In this document: positions 36,360 through 47,569 of the stretch, one piece after another | Position numbering within the stretch: the stretch's first letter is position 1 | How the letters are laid out: every line of letters begins with the position of its first letter | DNA from: Armigeres subalbatus | Lineage: Eukaryota > Arthropoda > Insecta > Diptera > Culicidae | DNA: 64,000 nt | NCBI RefSeq assembly: GCF_024139115.2 | Contig: NC_085141.1 | Coordinates: 379,829,278 to 379,893,277 of the forward strand | Reading direction: 5' to 3' | Notes under the pieces: model-generated | The model's input: only the letters and a program-made list of their open reading frames with translations | Database searches by the model: none | Told to the model about the DNA's origin: nothing | Translations under genes and position numbers: made by a program

Positions 36360-36930
36360 ATCTCGCTTCGAAATTCTCATTCCTCAGTTTTCACTTCTCA
36401 CTTTTCAGTTCTCTCTTCTCACTGCTCACGACTCTCTTTGCACTTCTCGCAACTCAATTCTTAATTCTCAATTCTCGCTTCTAGCTTCTTTCTAACAAGG
36501 AGAGAAGTAAGAAAGCGGAAGTAAGTAGAAGGAATGATAAATAAGGGAAAAGATAAAGGAAAGGGAAAAAGAAAGATGGTACAAAGAAGAGTAAATAAGG
36601 CGAAGCAAGGTCACTTAGCAGTTCGCACTAATCACTTCAAACTTTTCACTTCTCATTTTCTTCTTATCACTTTTCACTTGTCGCTTCGAATTTCTTATTT
36701 CTCACTTTTTACTTTTTACAAATCACTGCTCAGTACTAACTTCTCACTTGACACTTGTGACTTCTCAATTCTAAATTTTACTTCTCACCTCTTATTTTTC
36801 ATCTCTCACTTCTTACTTCTTATTTCTCACTTTCCACTTTTCACTTTTCACTTCAAATTTCTCACTCCAACTTCTCATTACTCGCTTTTCACTACTCACA
36901 ATCTAAGTTTATTTTTAACTATTCGGCCAA
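36360..36930 (+). repeat. Composite repeat: CTTCTCACTT run plus CGGCCAAATG
   Basis: Long runs of TTCTCACTTCTCAC-type words (36370-36480 and 36620-36905) flank a purine-rich island (36495-36600). They end next to ATTCGGCCAAATGGCC at 36918-36933. The architecture is the same as at 19750-20110 (inverted) and 38490-39760. Confidence 0.6.
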
Positions 36931-37128
36931 ATGGCCCGAGACCGTGTATAATGTGCATGTGAACCATTTCTGACAACATTGAGTTAGCGAGGTTAAAATA
37001 CATTGGAAAATTACTTCGACTTAAAGCATATCGAGTAAGGGAGGTATTGACGTACGCAGGGAACGCAAGGAAGAGAGGGAAATAAAGATGCTATGTTTAT
37101 TTTATACATTTATTAGGTATGCCACCTA

Positions 37129-37354
37129 CCGTCGTGCGGGGCTTCTATTGACTCCGGGAGCTACTTTGGATTTTCGAATTCCTGACAAAAATCAATGATA
37201 AAAATACCAAATTTGAAACAGAAAGTTACCATCCAAGTATCAACCAGACACCCAAATGGTAATAATGGCAATTTGATAGTAATTTACGTTATAATTCTTG
37301 TTTCAAATTGTCCAAAGTAGCCCCCGATTTGTCAAAAGAAGCCCCGCACGACGG
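37129..37354. mobile_element. TA-flanked MITE, CCGTCGTGCGGGGC ends
   Basis: A 226-bp element. The left end is CCGTCGTGCGGGGCTTCTAT and the right end, reversed, is CCGTCGTGCGGGGCTTCTTT. Further matching out to CTACTTTGGA gives ~43-bp inverted repeats. TA flanks both ends (37127-37128 and 37355-37356), as in Tc1/mariner-type MITEs. Confidence 0.8.
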
Positions 37355-37356
37355 TA

Positions 37357-38489
37357 CTACACTTCAAAATGGACACTGATGTAACTGATAATTGCTAGCT
37401 AGTATTGAAAGTTGGGAGCGGGAGAGACAAATTTTGAATGCTTTTGCTTATTGATGTGTGTATTGGTTGTGAGCTATAGCAAAACTAGTTTCAATTTTCT
37501 ACACAGATGCTTCGAAAGACAAATATGAATGCACGACAAAACTTACATAGCTTGTTGCACTCTACGAGAGACGTGAAGTTTTATGAAAAAAATGTAACTA
37601 GGAAAGTTTTTATAACTAAATGTTTCTGAATAAATTGTAGATCCCTGAAGAAGGCCAAGACCACAGGTCGAAACGTTGGAAATTAAAAAACGTAGCGTCT
37701 CGATTCGTTTTGCCAGACTGGAAAGCCTTGAGTACAGGAAAGAGATAAAAAATAGTTAAGTACAGTCGTTTGAAGGATTTTTTTTAAATCTTTATTAATG
37801 AGACTTTCAGCCCAAGGTCGATTGAATGATTCAAAAATTTGAATTGATATTAGAAACAGTGTTTGCGGAAATCGTTCTCAATAGTTAACAAACAATGAAC
37901 AACAACAGGCAAAACCCGTTTGGAAGCATTACAAGCCATGAAAACAAGTTGATCGAACCTGTATACAAGTGCGAAAAAAAAAACAAAATCGGATAGGCAT
38001 GCGATGATAAAACACATCGTGCTCATATTTTTTTCGCACAGCTTTGGAAAACAAGTTGAATGAAATGCATCGTTAGAACCAGTGCCCCCACATGTGAAGC
38101 TTTTCAAAACTTTATCATGAGGAATAGCTTCCCCCAATCAGTTGCTTATTATGACAGCTTGTGAAAAAAAGTCTCGCACGGTATGCTACATATCGTAAAT
38201 GTATACAGAGATGATAAGTGAGAGATTTTTTCATTTTTTTTGGATTCAAACCCTAATTAGGATAATTCATTAGAGGATTAACGGATTAAGGGCAAATACT
38301 TGACACTTATTTTCAACGCTTGATGAATCATTCGTCAAACTTTGGTTACACCAGAGAGGGCGTTCTGTGCGTCTGGCAACATTCCGAACAAAATCCGATG
38401 CGGATTGGGAGATGAATCGTTCAACATGTTATGTCTACTTTAGTTTCCCTTTACCCAGAAGTAATCAGTAAAAATTGTGAAATGAGAAG
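37357..38489. other. Spacer, no supported gene
   Basis: Contains a CCTGAAGAAGGCCAAGACC...GGTCGAAACG motif at 37651-37684 (see findings) and otherwise AT-rich unique DNA. The minus open frame at 37850-38137 has no domain. Confidence 0.4.
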
Positions 38490-39760
38490 CGAGAAGTGAT
38501 AAATGAGAAAAAAGAAGCAGGAAGTTCCTTCTTCTTTCAACCTTCTCCCTTTCCCCTTCTTATTTCGTCCTTATTTTCTCTTCTTTTTGCTTTTTGCCAC
38601 TTCCTATTTTTTCTCTTCTCTCTATCTTTTTCCTTCTTTTTTCTTATTTCTTCCTTTTTCCTTCATTCTTCGTTCTTCTGCATTGTTTTTTCTTCCTTCT
38701 GACTTCTTTCTTCGTTCTACTTTAATTTTCTTTTTCTTTCTTCTTTCATCCTTCATCCTTTTTCCTTATTCATTCTTCTTTTTCTTCCTTTTTCCATTTT
38801 CCTTCTTCCTTTTTCATTCTTACTTCTTTCTTATTCCTTCTTCTTTCTTCTTCTGTCTTCTTTCTTCATCCTTTACCATTATCCCTTCTTCCTCCTTCAC
38901 TCCCTCCCTCCCTCTCACTTCCCTCTTTCTTATTCCTTTTTACTTCTTTCTTCTTCCTTCTTCTTTTTCCTTCTTCCTTCTTCTTTCTTCCTCTTACTTT
39001 GTCTTCTTCCTTCTTCTCTCTTATTCCTTATTTCTTTTCTCTTTTCCATTCTTCCTTCTTCCCTTTTCCTTCTTCCTTCTTCATTCTTCCTTCTTTTTTC
39101 TTCCTTCCCCATTCTTCATTTATTCTTCCTTCTCCATATTTCCTTCTTTTTTCCTCCTTTTCCCTTCTTCATTCTTCCTTCTTCTTTGCTCTTTCCTCCT
39201 TCTTCCTTTATTCTTCCTTCTTCCTAACTCATACTTTCTTCATGCTTTTTTCGTTATTCTATCTTCCTTTTTCCTGCATATTTCGTTCTTCTTCTTTCTC
39301 CCTTCTTCCTTCTTCCTTTTCCCTTCATCCATCTTCCTTCTATTTTATTCTTTCTTCTTTCTCCCTTCTCCCTTCTCCCATTTTCCTCCACCCTTGTTTC
39401 TTCTTCGTTCTTCCTCCTTTTTATTCCTTCTCTCTTCTTCTTTCGTCATTCTTCCTTCTTATTTTCTTCTTCTTCCTTTTTCTTGATTCCTACTACCTTC
39501 TTTCTTCTTAAAGACTCTTCTTTTTTCCTTCTTCCTTCTTCCTTTAGCCTTATACTTGCTCTTCTTTTCTTCCATACTCATTTCCATTTCTCTGTACTAA
39601 CTTCGAACATCTCATTTTTAACTTCACTTCATAAGGAACCAAATTTCAACTGTTTGACCAAACGCCATTAGACCAAATGACGTTCAGCCAAATGTCATTC
39701 GGCTAAACGGGGTTCGGCCAAATGTCATACGGCAAAATGACCCTAAACCTTTCCCGCATT
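38490..39760 (+). repeat. Polypyrimidine tract plus CGGCCAAATGTC words
   Basis: From 38520 to 39600 the plus strand is almost only C and T (CTTCTTCCTTCTTC-type words), about 1.1 kb of homopyrimidine-homopurine DNA. It ends in TTTGACCAAACGCCATTAGA and several TTCGGCCAAATGTCAT words (39650-39740). Open frames of Ser/Phe/Leu runs (38503-39486, 38999-39511) are composition artefacts. Confidence 0.9.
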
Positions 39761-40276
39761 GTTTTCTAACGGCTTTTCCGTCAATCTTCTATCAGTAAAT
39801 CCACTTCTGATTGCAGAATACTTGTAACCCGTATCGGCCTGTGCAGGAAAAAAATCAAATTGCTGCCATTTCGTCATTTTATGTCGTATTGGCCTGATTT
39901 TATCACTGTTCTGCTCCTACGGATCCCAGAATTCAGAATACATGTTGGGACTTGAAATCTGGTCCTCCTATCCGGAGTTATTCCGGTGGGTAACTGGGTC
40001 AGATGTAGCAGATTTGACCACAACTTTTTTGGCGATATAAGTTCAAGAAAATTTCGTTCCTATTTATACCATTTCGGTAGATTTGTATATAGGGATTATA
40101 TCAGAACCAAAAATAATGTTAACACTTGTTCCAAAAACAGCCAACATTAGGTTTCTTTGAAGCGACTCTTTGGGAACCGGCCCTGAAATGGTCAGTTCAA
40201 TATTTTCGCTCCTTATTAGCAATACAGCCAATATTTTTTTACACGGTTGGTATTCTTTAATCTCCCGGTGAACCAC
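39761..40276. other. Spacer, no supported gene
   Basis: Unique-looking mixed-composition DNA. The minus frame at 40064-40465 runs into the adjacent MITE and has no domain. Confidence 0.35.
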
Positions 40277-40446
40277 CATCGAGGGTGACAATGGGTCTGG
40301 GGGGTGAGAATGGGTCATCGCTCTCACCGGAATTCTGGAGGTCGTAGAGCAAAACCGTTCAAAAAGGTCTCTTATATTTAAGCATTCTAAATAGCTGAAG
40401 CAGTGATCCATTCTCACCCCCATTTGACCCATCGTCACCCCCGATG
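40277..40446. mobile_element. MITE with GGGTGA(C/G) ends
   Basis: The left part reads CATCGAGGGTGACAATGGGT then GGGGGGTGAGAATGG. The right part, reversed, reads CATCGGGGGTGACGATGGGT then GGGGGTGAGAATGG. The inverted arms are about 45 bp. No target duplication was resolved. Confidence 0.65.
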
Positions 40447-40650
40447 ACGGAACCTGATTTTTCACAGCTTTTTAAGTACCTCCTGAATTTTCCTTGATTG
40501 TTTGTGATTTTTTTAATGGGATTGACTCATAGCTAACGCTATAGGTCTGAATCGACTAAAACCCACCCATGTAAAAAAAAAACTGCATGGCATCATTTTT
40601 TTTTCTTCACTCAGGCCGACACGGGTTGTGTATGCTGATGCTTTAATTGA

Positions 40651-40870
40651 AAAGACAGATTCATCGTCTTCGACCAGAGGTCATACATACTGAACACTCA
40701 ACATCTAGCATGAGAGAACGGCCAGAACATTCACACAACACCCAGTGAACCAGTGGGGATCTTTTTGCTTTTTCGAAAAGTTTTCTTCTTACTGGGGCGG
40801 GAATGGAACCTACACTCCACAGCACGTGCATCTAGACGATTGACGTCGCTAAACGCTCGGCCACGAAGTC
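40651..40870 (-). mobile_element. tRNA-derived SINE (Feilai-like), minus copy
   Basis: The reverse complement carries TTTAGCGACGTCAATCGTCT, a degraded B box GGTTCCATTCC, and the body with CACTGGGTGTTGTGTGAATG and CTCATGCTAGATGTTGAGTG. It matches the plus copy at 17957-18200 over about 220 bp, with a mutated A-box region. It sits in unique DNA. Confidence 0.75.
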
Positions 40871-41476
40871 GAAATTAACAGATTAAAGGTGGCCACGTCT
40901 TGATAGCAGTACACGACTAGAAAAGCACGAAAACTGAGCACTATTAAAACATATTGTGATATTTATAACTTATTTTGATACAATTTTGTTCTCAGTAGCA
41001 ATTATCTTTCAAATGTTGTAACAGGATTTTATCATAATATGATTTATAATATGCTTAACACCAAATTGCCCTACAGTAGGTAATTAAAATAGATGTAGCA
41101 AAGTCTCCCAGTCATATATATTTGGAAAGCTTGCCCAATTTGTAATGTAGTTAGTTGCATGTCCTTGAAAAATATTCTTGTTCAGACAAAAACCAAAAAA
41201 AAATAATTGTTGATCATAATCTGGAGACCTATCACGACCTGTAAAAAGTTCCAACTGCTCAGTAAACAATATATTTTGTATCTGTTTCTGTTATAAATTT
41301 CTAACAAAATATGTTAATTTAATGATAAAATTGTAACTAAATTTGATAGTTTTTTGTTTCAAGTAAAGTAATTTTGATAGAAATTTAGATGTTTTAACAA
41401 CATTCTGCACCAAGTTTCTTACAAATTTTGTTATACAAATTTATTATAACATAATAACAGTTTTAATTTTATTTTC
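40871..41476. other. AT-rich spacer
   Basis: Very AT-rich with ATAATATGATTTATAATATG-type words. No gene was seen. Confidence 0.35.
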
Positions 41477-41490
41477 GGTTAGATTATGCA

Positions 41491-41717
41491 TAGGGGAAGT
41501 GTACCGGTTTGGGCCAACTTAGTGCCTTATTTGGCCAACCCTAAAAAATCCATATTCTCCAAAAAAAAAATATCGATCAGCTTCAACAGCTAGGAAAGAT
41601 AAGGGATACTTCTCCTGTTAGAGCTAACAAAACCCTCAAAAATTGCTTTACTTTTGGAATTAGGCGAAGAACTGGCCAAATTATGAACATGGGCAAAACT
41701 GGTACAGTTACCCTATT
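41491..41717. mobile_element. Inverted-repeat element with 14-bp flanking repeats
   Basis: The left end is TAGGGGAAGTGTACCGGTTT and the right end, reversed, is TAGGGTAACTGTACCAGTTT. Inverted similarity is 20 of 25. The flanks are GGTTAGATTATGCA (41477-41490) and GGTTAGGTTATGCA (41718-41731), 13 of 14 identical. A 14-bp duplication is unusually long for a DNA transposon, so the class is open. Confidence 0.6.
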
Positions 41718-41731
41718 GGTTAGGTTATGCA

Positions 41732-42277
41732 AATTGTTCGTCTTACATATTCGTATTTCTTTCTGATTTGCGGCCCGAAACTTCCTTCTGACTATTTATC
41801 ATTAGAGATGTCCTATTGAATGTAAGAATCAGTATCTCTAGTTTAAATATTTCAAATTTTACTGACTGTAATCTTCAATTCACATCCATTACTTACTGCA
41901 AATGACTGCAAAAATGGCTCTCAAATTCACCTTACACTAGAGTTTTATCTTACTCTTTCTAGTTTTAGTTCACTAAGGCTTAGGAGCAGGTTTTAGGCGT
42001 ATTATAACTTCAGATTATCATTGAATTACTAATAAGGACGGCCTATTAGTTCACGCGTAAAGCAGTTTTCTTTCACACTTTACAAATGCTGCATCTGGTA
42101 GTTTGCTACGCTATTTCACTGACGTCCATGCTCACTATCCGACTGACGTTTACGCGTCAGTTCAGAACCGCAACTCCCACCAATAACTGACACTGCGGAG
42201 CTGAACTCATTGCACATTGGTCCCGCAACAAATTCAATCCTTGTATTGATATCTTATAATTCTGTATTAGTTCGATA
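41732..42277. other. Unique-looking spacer
   Basis: No gene or repeat recognised. Confidence 0.35.
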
Positions 42278-42639
42278 CAGTACATGTACCCCTAGGGGTA
42301 CCTTCGCCGGACCCAGGGGGTACCTCGGACGAAATGCTTAATGGCGGATGAATTACAATTTTAATCAAAAACTTATTGATAAAGTTTTGATAATTTTGTT
42401 TTTTTTTCTAAACTTTGTCTAGTACATAATATGCATGGCGATCAGTAAATCATCGCCTATTGAATCTTGCCCTCCACAACCAGTACAATGGATGAATGGC
42501 TGCGGAACAAAAGATCAAAAGGGCAAAACCTCGAATGAGAGTTTTTGAAAATCTTCTATGTAATCTACCAGGTCAAAACAGAATGTTGAAAAATATGTTA
42601 GAAATATGATCTAGAGTCTACAGATTTAAAAGCCTCTAT

Positions 42640-43620
42640 TTGAGAGACATGAAAACTTTTTCCTGAAAAGATCAGTTGCTTCGTTGCAAGAGAATTGGAA
42701 GCAAGGCTCCTTTCAAGTGACCCGGAAGTCTCATTTTAAAAAGTTCGAAAACATTCTTTTAAGAGGCCCGGAAGCCAAGCTTTTTCTATAAACTTTCTTT
42801 TTTTTTGCTTCTTTTGAAAGCCTCGGATTTTTTCAAGGGGCAGGGCAGGGATTTTTAGCAGGCTCGAAAGCCTCATATTAAAAAGTTTGGAAGCCTATTT
42901 TCAAGAGACTTGGAAGCCTCATTTCTAGAGGCCCGGAAGTCTTCCTTTAAGCTTTCTTCTTGAAATTTTCCTTTTTTTACTTTTCTCCTTTTTCAAAAAG
43001 CTCCTTTCAAGAGGCTCGAAGCCCTCCGTTAAAGAGGCTCGAAATTCTTCTTTCAAGAGGTGCGGAACCGTACTCCTGAAAGCCGTAGAAGCATCCTTTC
43101 AAGATACTCAAGCCTCATTTTAAGTGGCTCGAAAGCCTTCTTTCAAGATGCTCAATGGTTTGGAAGCATCCTTTCACCCAAAAGGCTCGGGAACCTCCTT
43201 CTAAATGGCTCGTAGCCCAAATCTTACTGCTTTGGTTGCCACAGCACTTACGTGACTCGATTTGGTCGTATATGAGTTACAGAAATTGGTGTATGACAAG
43301 TGTGCTACTCCGAAGCCTCCTTTCAAGAGGCTCGGAAGCCTCCTTTCAAGAGGCTCGGAAGCCTCTTTTCAAGAGGCTCGGAAGCCTCTCTTCAAGGGGC
43401 TCGGAATTCTTTTTTAAGAGGCTTGGAAGCATACTTTCAAGCAGCTCAGAGGCTTCCTTTCAAGATGCTCGGACGCTTTTTTTAAGGGGCTTGAAAGCCA
43501 GCTTTCAAGAGACTCGGAAGCCTATCTTCAAGAGGCTTGGAAGGTTCTCTCAGAAGAGGTGCGGAATCCTACTTTAAAGAAGCTCGGAAGCCTCCTTTCA
43601 ATATGCTCGGAAGCCTTCAC
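42640..43620. repeat. Decayed 23-bp hairpin-unit array
   Basis: The same unit as 20668-21730 (AAGAGGCTCGGAAGCCTCCT type). It is near-perfect only at 43312-43400 and elsewhere diverged and interrupted, for example by TTTTTT-rich inserts. It is clearly older or less homogenised than the first array. Confidence 0.85.
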
Positions 43621-43780
43621 GTAAAAAAATAACCTTATATGTTATGGCGAAAAACCATCCGAAAATACTTATACTCTCCATTATGCCACCTAATGAATGA
43701 TTCCACATCAAAAAGCTAATAACATTCATAAATTAATGAAAAGAATAAGTTTCGGAATGTATGTGACTAATGCGATGTAT

Positions 43781-44345
43781 AAGTTTTTGCCTTTCTCGTA
43801 TACTAAGTATACGTAAAGGCTATAATTTCACTCCAAAACCAAACTTTTGATAGAAGGCTCGGAGACCCATAGTGTTATATACCAATCGACTCAGCTCGAC
43901 GAATTGATGTGATGTCTGTTTGTGTGTATATATGTATGTGTGTGTGTGTGTATGTGTGTATGTGTACAAAATTTGTAGACACACTTTTTGGAACTTAGCA
44001 TTACCCGATTTACTCGCAACAAGTTGCATTCGACGGGGAATGCGGTCCCATTGTTTGCTATTGAAAATTGGCCTGATCGGACATTGCATTTCGGAATTAT
44101 TGAAAAATCATTGTTTTTTCCCAAGGGTCCCCCCTTGGAAAAAAATTTTCAAAATCGAAAAAAAAATTTTTTTCAAAAATGGTGGAAATGCATAGTAATT
44201 AATGCAAAAACATGCAAAATGATAGAAAATATGCGATCTATCCCCCTTAAGTGCTTTTTTGACCTTTCCTATGTGATTTTTTCAGTACATTTTACGATGC
44301 ACGAGAAAGGCATCATCGCCGCTAGGTGGATTAATTTGGGTTTTT
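43781..44345 (-). mobile_element. MITE family A (copy 4)
   Basis: Minus orientation. It carries the terminal module (GCCTTTCTCGTATACTAAGT), the TATATAC/GACCCATAGTGTTATAT module, a TG microsatellite (43920-43966), one internal unit and the end GGCATCATCGCCGCTAGGTG...TTTGGGTTTTT. It is nearly full length and inserted in the second hAT copy. Confidence 0.8.
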
Positions 44346-44590
44346 CTTATACATATCATTAGGCGCCTGTTTTGGCAAAAAAAAGTATTAGAAATCTTAA
44401 TAATATATAACATTAAATTTTTTTACGTGTTCAATAGTCAAATCAGTCCCTACAGTCAGTCCCTCGATGAAAGAACTTAATTTTAATTTGGAAGTTTCAT
44501 ATACTTTAAGAGCTACGATAAAATCATAGTATCTCAATTAATCCAAAAGTTCGAAGGGGTACCTCTCAAGAAAAAGGTTGAGAACCGCTG

Positions 44591-46861
44591 CAGTACCTGA
44601 ATAAAAGCTTGTGAAAGACCAGTAAAAGGCTTATTAATTAATTTATAAATTATGTACGATTATTCTAAAAAACTTGATATTATCGTGTTGCGGGATATCC
44701 CCGGTATTCGTGTTTCCGTGTCAATTACGAAACTCTCTGAACATTTAGCCGAAACACCATTTGACTTCCAACCCATCCGGAAAAACCCAAATTGCTGTGC
44801 AACCGCCCAACTTCGGATTCGAAATTAATTCCACCAGATTATGGGTGAATTTTCCAATTAAAAATTTCTCTTCGTCTCGCAACGCTACCTGTGCAGAGCA
44901 TATTTCAGGGCCACCGCTTTCAACCCAACAATTTAAGCTTCAGCAGGAAACTTTTACCATTGTTATAGTTGTATCGTTTTCAAAAAAAAATGTGAGGAAA
45001 AATTAAAGTAATTTCACTAATAGCACAAGTTTGTTTCGACTTCGCTTGCTCTGACTCATTGTAAATTGGAGCCCTAATTGAATTGCTACATTGCCACACC
45101 ACCATCGCCATCATCTGCCTTCCCACGACGTCTTCACCGTTGTTGAAGAACACAGGCCACAGGACGAAGAAAAATACTAAGCCGTAGTCAAACACAGTCA
45201 GCGCAAGTTCTTCCCCACCCAGCTCGAAGGCCCCCGGACTCGGAACACAATGTATAGTTTATGAGCCTGCAGGCGATTGTTACGAACTCTTCGAGGTTCG
45301 CACCCGGCACAGTGTTGAGTGGTGTTGCTGCTGGTTTGTACGCCGCCGGGTAGGTGCGGGCTGGTGCAAGTTCTCTAATTACCCGATAGTGCAGTTTCAT
45401 CTCAGATCTCCGAAGAAAGGGCAAATAAAGTGCTTGGAGTGCTGAGAGCGGATGAGGATGCCTCTTCGTATGGACACGCGCGCACACAAACACTCACATT
45501 TCGGGGGAAGAGTCTCTCTTGGAGCGTTTCGGTGCTTTGATGGGGTGAATTTAATTTTTCAAATTGGTGAACATGATTCAATTAAGGGCGGCCTGCAGTT
45601 TCCGGACGATGCGTCCTTGATTACTGGAGTGGATAGTTGGTCAGCAGGGTGAACTTTGGGCAATGTTCGCTAGGATGGATCGCGAAAATGGGTTGTATAG
45701 ATCGAAATTCACAAATAACTAAATGCATAACAGTGATCTACTCAGCCAAAGCCTCTATTTGGTGAGGCATAAACGAAAGTAAGGGAACTTAATACATCAC
45801 TATCTGCATATGTTGATCGAAATCTTGAACGGTAAACATCTTTAAGGAATAATTTGCATCTGCCAACCTTTAAATTGGCATTCAATTTTTTCTCAACGCT
45901 AAATATAAACTTCTCACGTACGAATTAATGCCCATGCTATTTTCGGCTTCCCTTGCAATTGAAATAAGATCCTGCTTCCTATTTCCCTTCCTTACGCTTC
46001 CTATTTTTCTGAATATTCAATTCTCAACGTTCCATCCATCCCGGCATCAATCCAAAGCCCAAACCCGTGAGCCAAATCGCAGATTGAAATCGTATAAATT
46101 CTTTATCTGCGCGCTCGGCTGAAAATCTATCTCCTCCGTCGAAAGGACCAACAAACGATGCTGGCGGTCGATGCTGCTATGAAGAGAATACGGGCGGGTC
46201 GCCTTTTCGTGCTGCTTGCCTATTGCGTTCGTTCCTCCATAGGTACCAACGGAGACACAACAAAATCTTTCCATCCTCACTCCGTTCATGCGCCACGTCA
46301 CACACCGGCCCGCCCGAATGGGAAAGGCAAAAATCCATTCAACCGGGGAATACATAAAAGATCTGCTTAAAATTCACGCAAGCATTCGTAATCCGAGAAT
46401 CCGACAGATAGCCTACCATCAACGGGAAAAATGTCTCTTGTTGCTGCTTTCAAACGTTACTGCCGGGAGTTTGGGGCGGAAGAAAGTTTATTTTTGAAGA
46501 TGGAAGAACCCGCACAGCTGTTGGCTGGGGACTCTTTTCTCAACATTTGTTCTGTGGGAGGTTTATATGACTGTTTCCCTTTTGCGTCTCCGTGGAACGT
46601 TATCAACGGGCTCTGGCCGAATCTTTTCAAACGTCACAGGGGACAATTACTTATCCACAACGTTGTACAAGTTTGGTTTAAAGAGACGGCTTCCTTGAAT
46701 AGTTTTGTTATGTACTTTTTTCTGGTACAAAATAACCACCCTGGTCGGTTTTAGATGATTTAAGAATCATAGGGTTAAGGCAGGCATTTTTGTCTTTTCG
46801 TCATAGTCTCGTAAACCTATAAAAGAGACACTTTTCATCCGTATCAAATCGAAAGCTCAGG
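44591..46861. other. Mixed unique DNA, no supported gene
   Basis: Several medium open frames exist on both strands (for example 45188-45493 minus, 46047-46355 minus, 46431-46754 plus), but none shows a domain or splice context. The block 45200-46500 is less AT-rich than the surroundings and could be regulatory or intronic. Confidence 0.4.
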
Positions 46862-47054
46862 AAAAAACCCAGATTAATCCACCTAGCGGTGATGGTGCCT
46901 TTCTCGACCTTCGTAAAATGTGTGTGCTTGAAAAAAGATGAGCTAGTGACTAGGAGTAAAAAAGACAAATTTCTTTGTCCGTTCTATGAAAATCAGATTA
47001 TTTATGGCAAAGATATTGTAGATCCAGTTGAAAACCGAAAATCATATTTTGTCC

Positions 47055-47145
47055 CATTTCCGGATGTCGCAACTGCATCGCGAGTGGTGCCCGACTATGG
47101 CACAGTTGCGCACTACTCGCGATGCAGTTGCAACATCCGGAAATG
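47055..47145. repeat. Near-perfect palindrome, ~36-bp arms
   Basis: The left arm begins CATTTCCGGATGTCGCAACT and continues GCATCGCGAGT. The right arm, reversed, begins CATTTCCGGATGTTGCAACT and continues GCATCGCGAGT. The loop is about 17 bases. It has several CpG sites and is unlike the AT-rich surroundings. Confidence 0.85.
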
Positions 47146-47569
47146 CGAGAAAATGCGATTTCGCGGGACCTCGGTTCGGTTTTCAGCTTGATCTACAATA
47201 TGCTAATAAGAATTTCGACATTTTTGTTTCCTTTTCCAATCTTTTGACGTACATAACCCTGTTTTATTTCACCCAGTCATATATTTTAAGGATATCACTT
47301 TTGGATGTTAGTTGAACTGAAGCTCCGACTACACAAAAGAAAACGAAAATGTCATTCCCATCACGCGAGCGGAGGGCAATATTTGTTATGATATAAATCT
47401 CATGACCGTCTTTCTGCCAAACTCCCGTATGAAGTGGGAGAGACAGAGACATCACCTCAATTCGTCGAGCTGAGTCGATCGGTATATAATACTATGGCCT
47501 TCTGTAAAAGTTTGGTTTTGGAGCGAACATACAGCCTTTTCGTATAAAAGGCTAAAATGGTGTTTCGGC

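Larger units (their letters stand above)
42278..44590. mobile_element. Second hAT of the 23-bp family, damaged
   Basis: The left inner block GTACATGTACC plus GGTACC and AATGGCGGATGAATT matches the hAT at 20518, but the outermost ~17 bp of the left inverted repeat are missing. The right end GGTTGAGAACCGCTG is intact at 44590. The flanks CAGTACAT and CAGTACCT could be a 7/8 target duplication, but the missing end makes this unsure. The interior holds decayed 23-bp units, and a family A MITE is inserted at 43781-44345. Confidence 0.75.

Noticed and set aside
38503..39511. Ser/Phe/Leu-rich frames resembling multi-span membrane proteins
   Set aside because: The plus strand there is nearly pure C/T, so hydrophobic codons are forced by composition.
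45188..46497. Several medium frames as host genes
   Set aside because: Frames on opposite strands overlap, lack domains, and have no paired splice signals I can defend.
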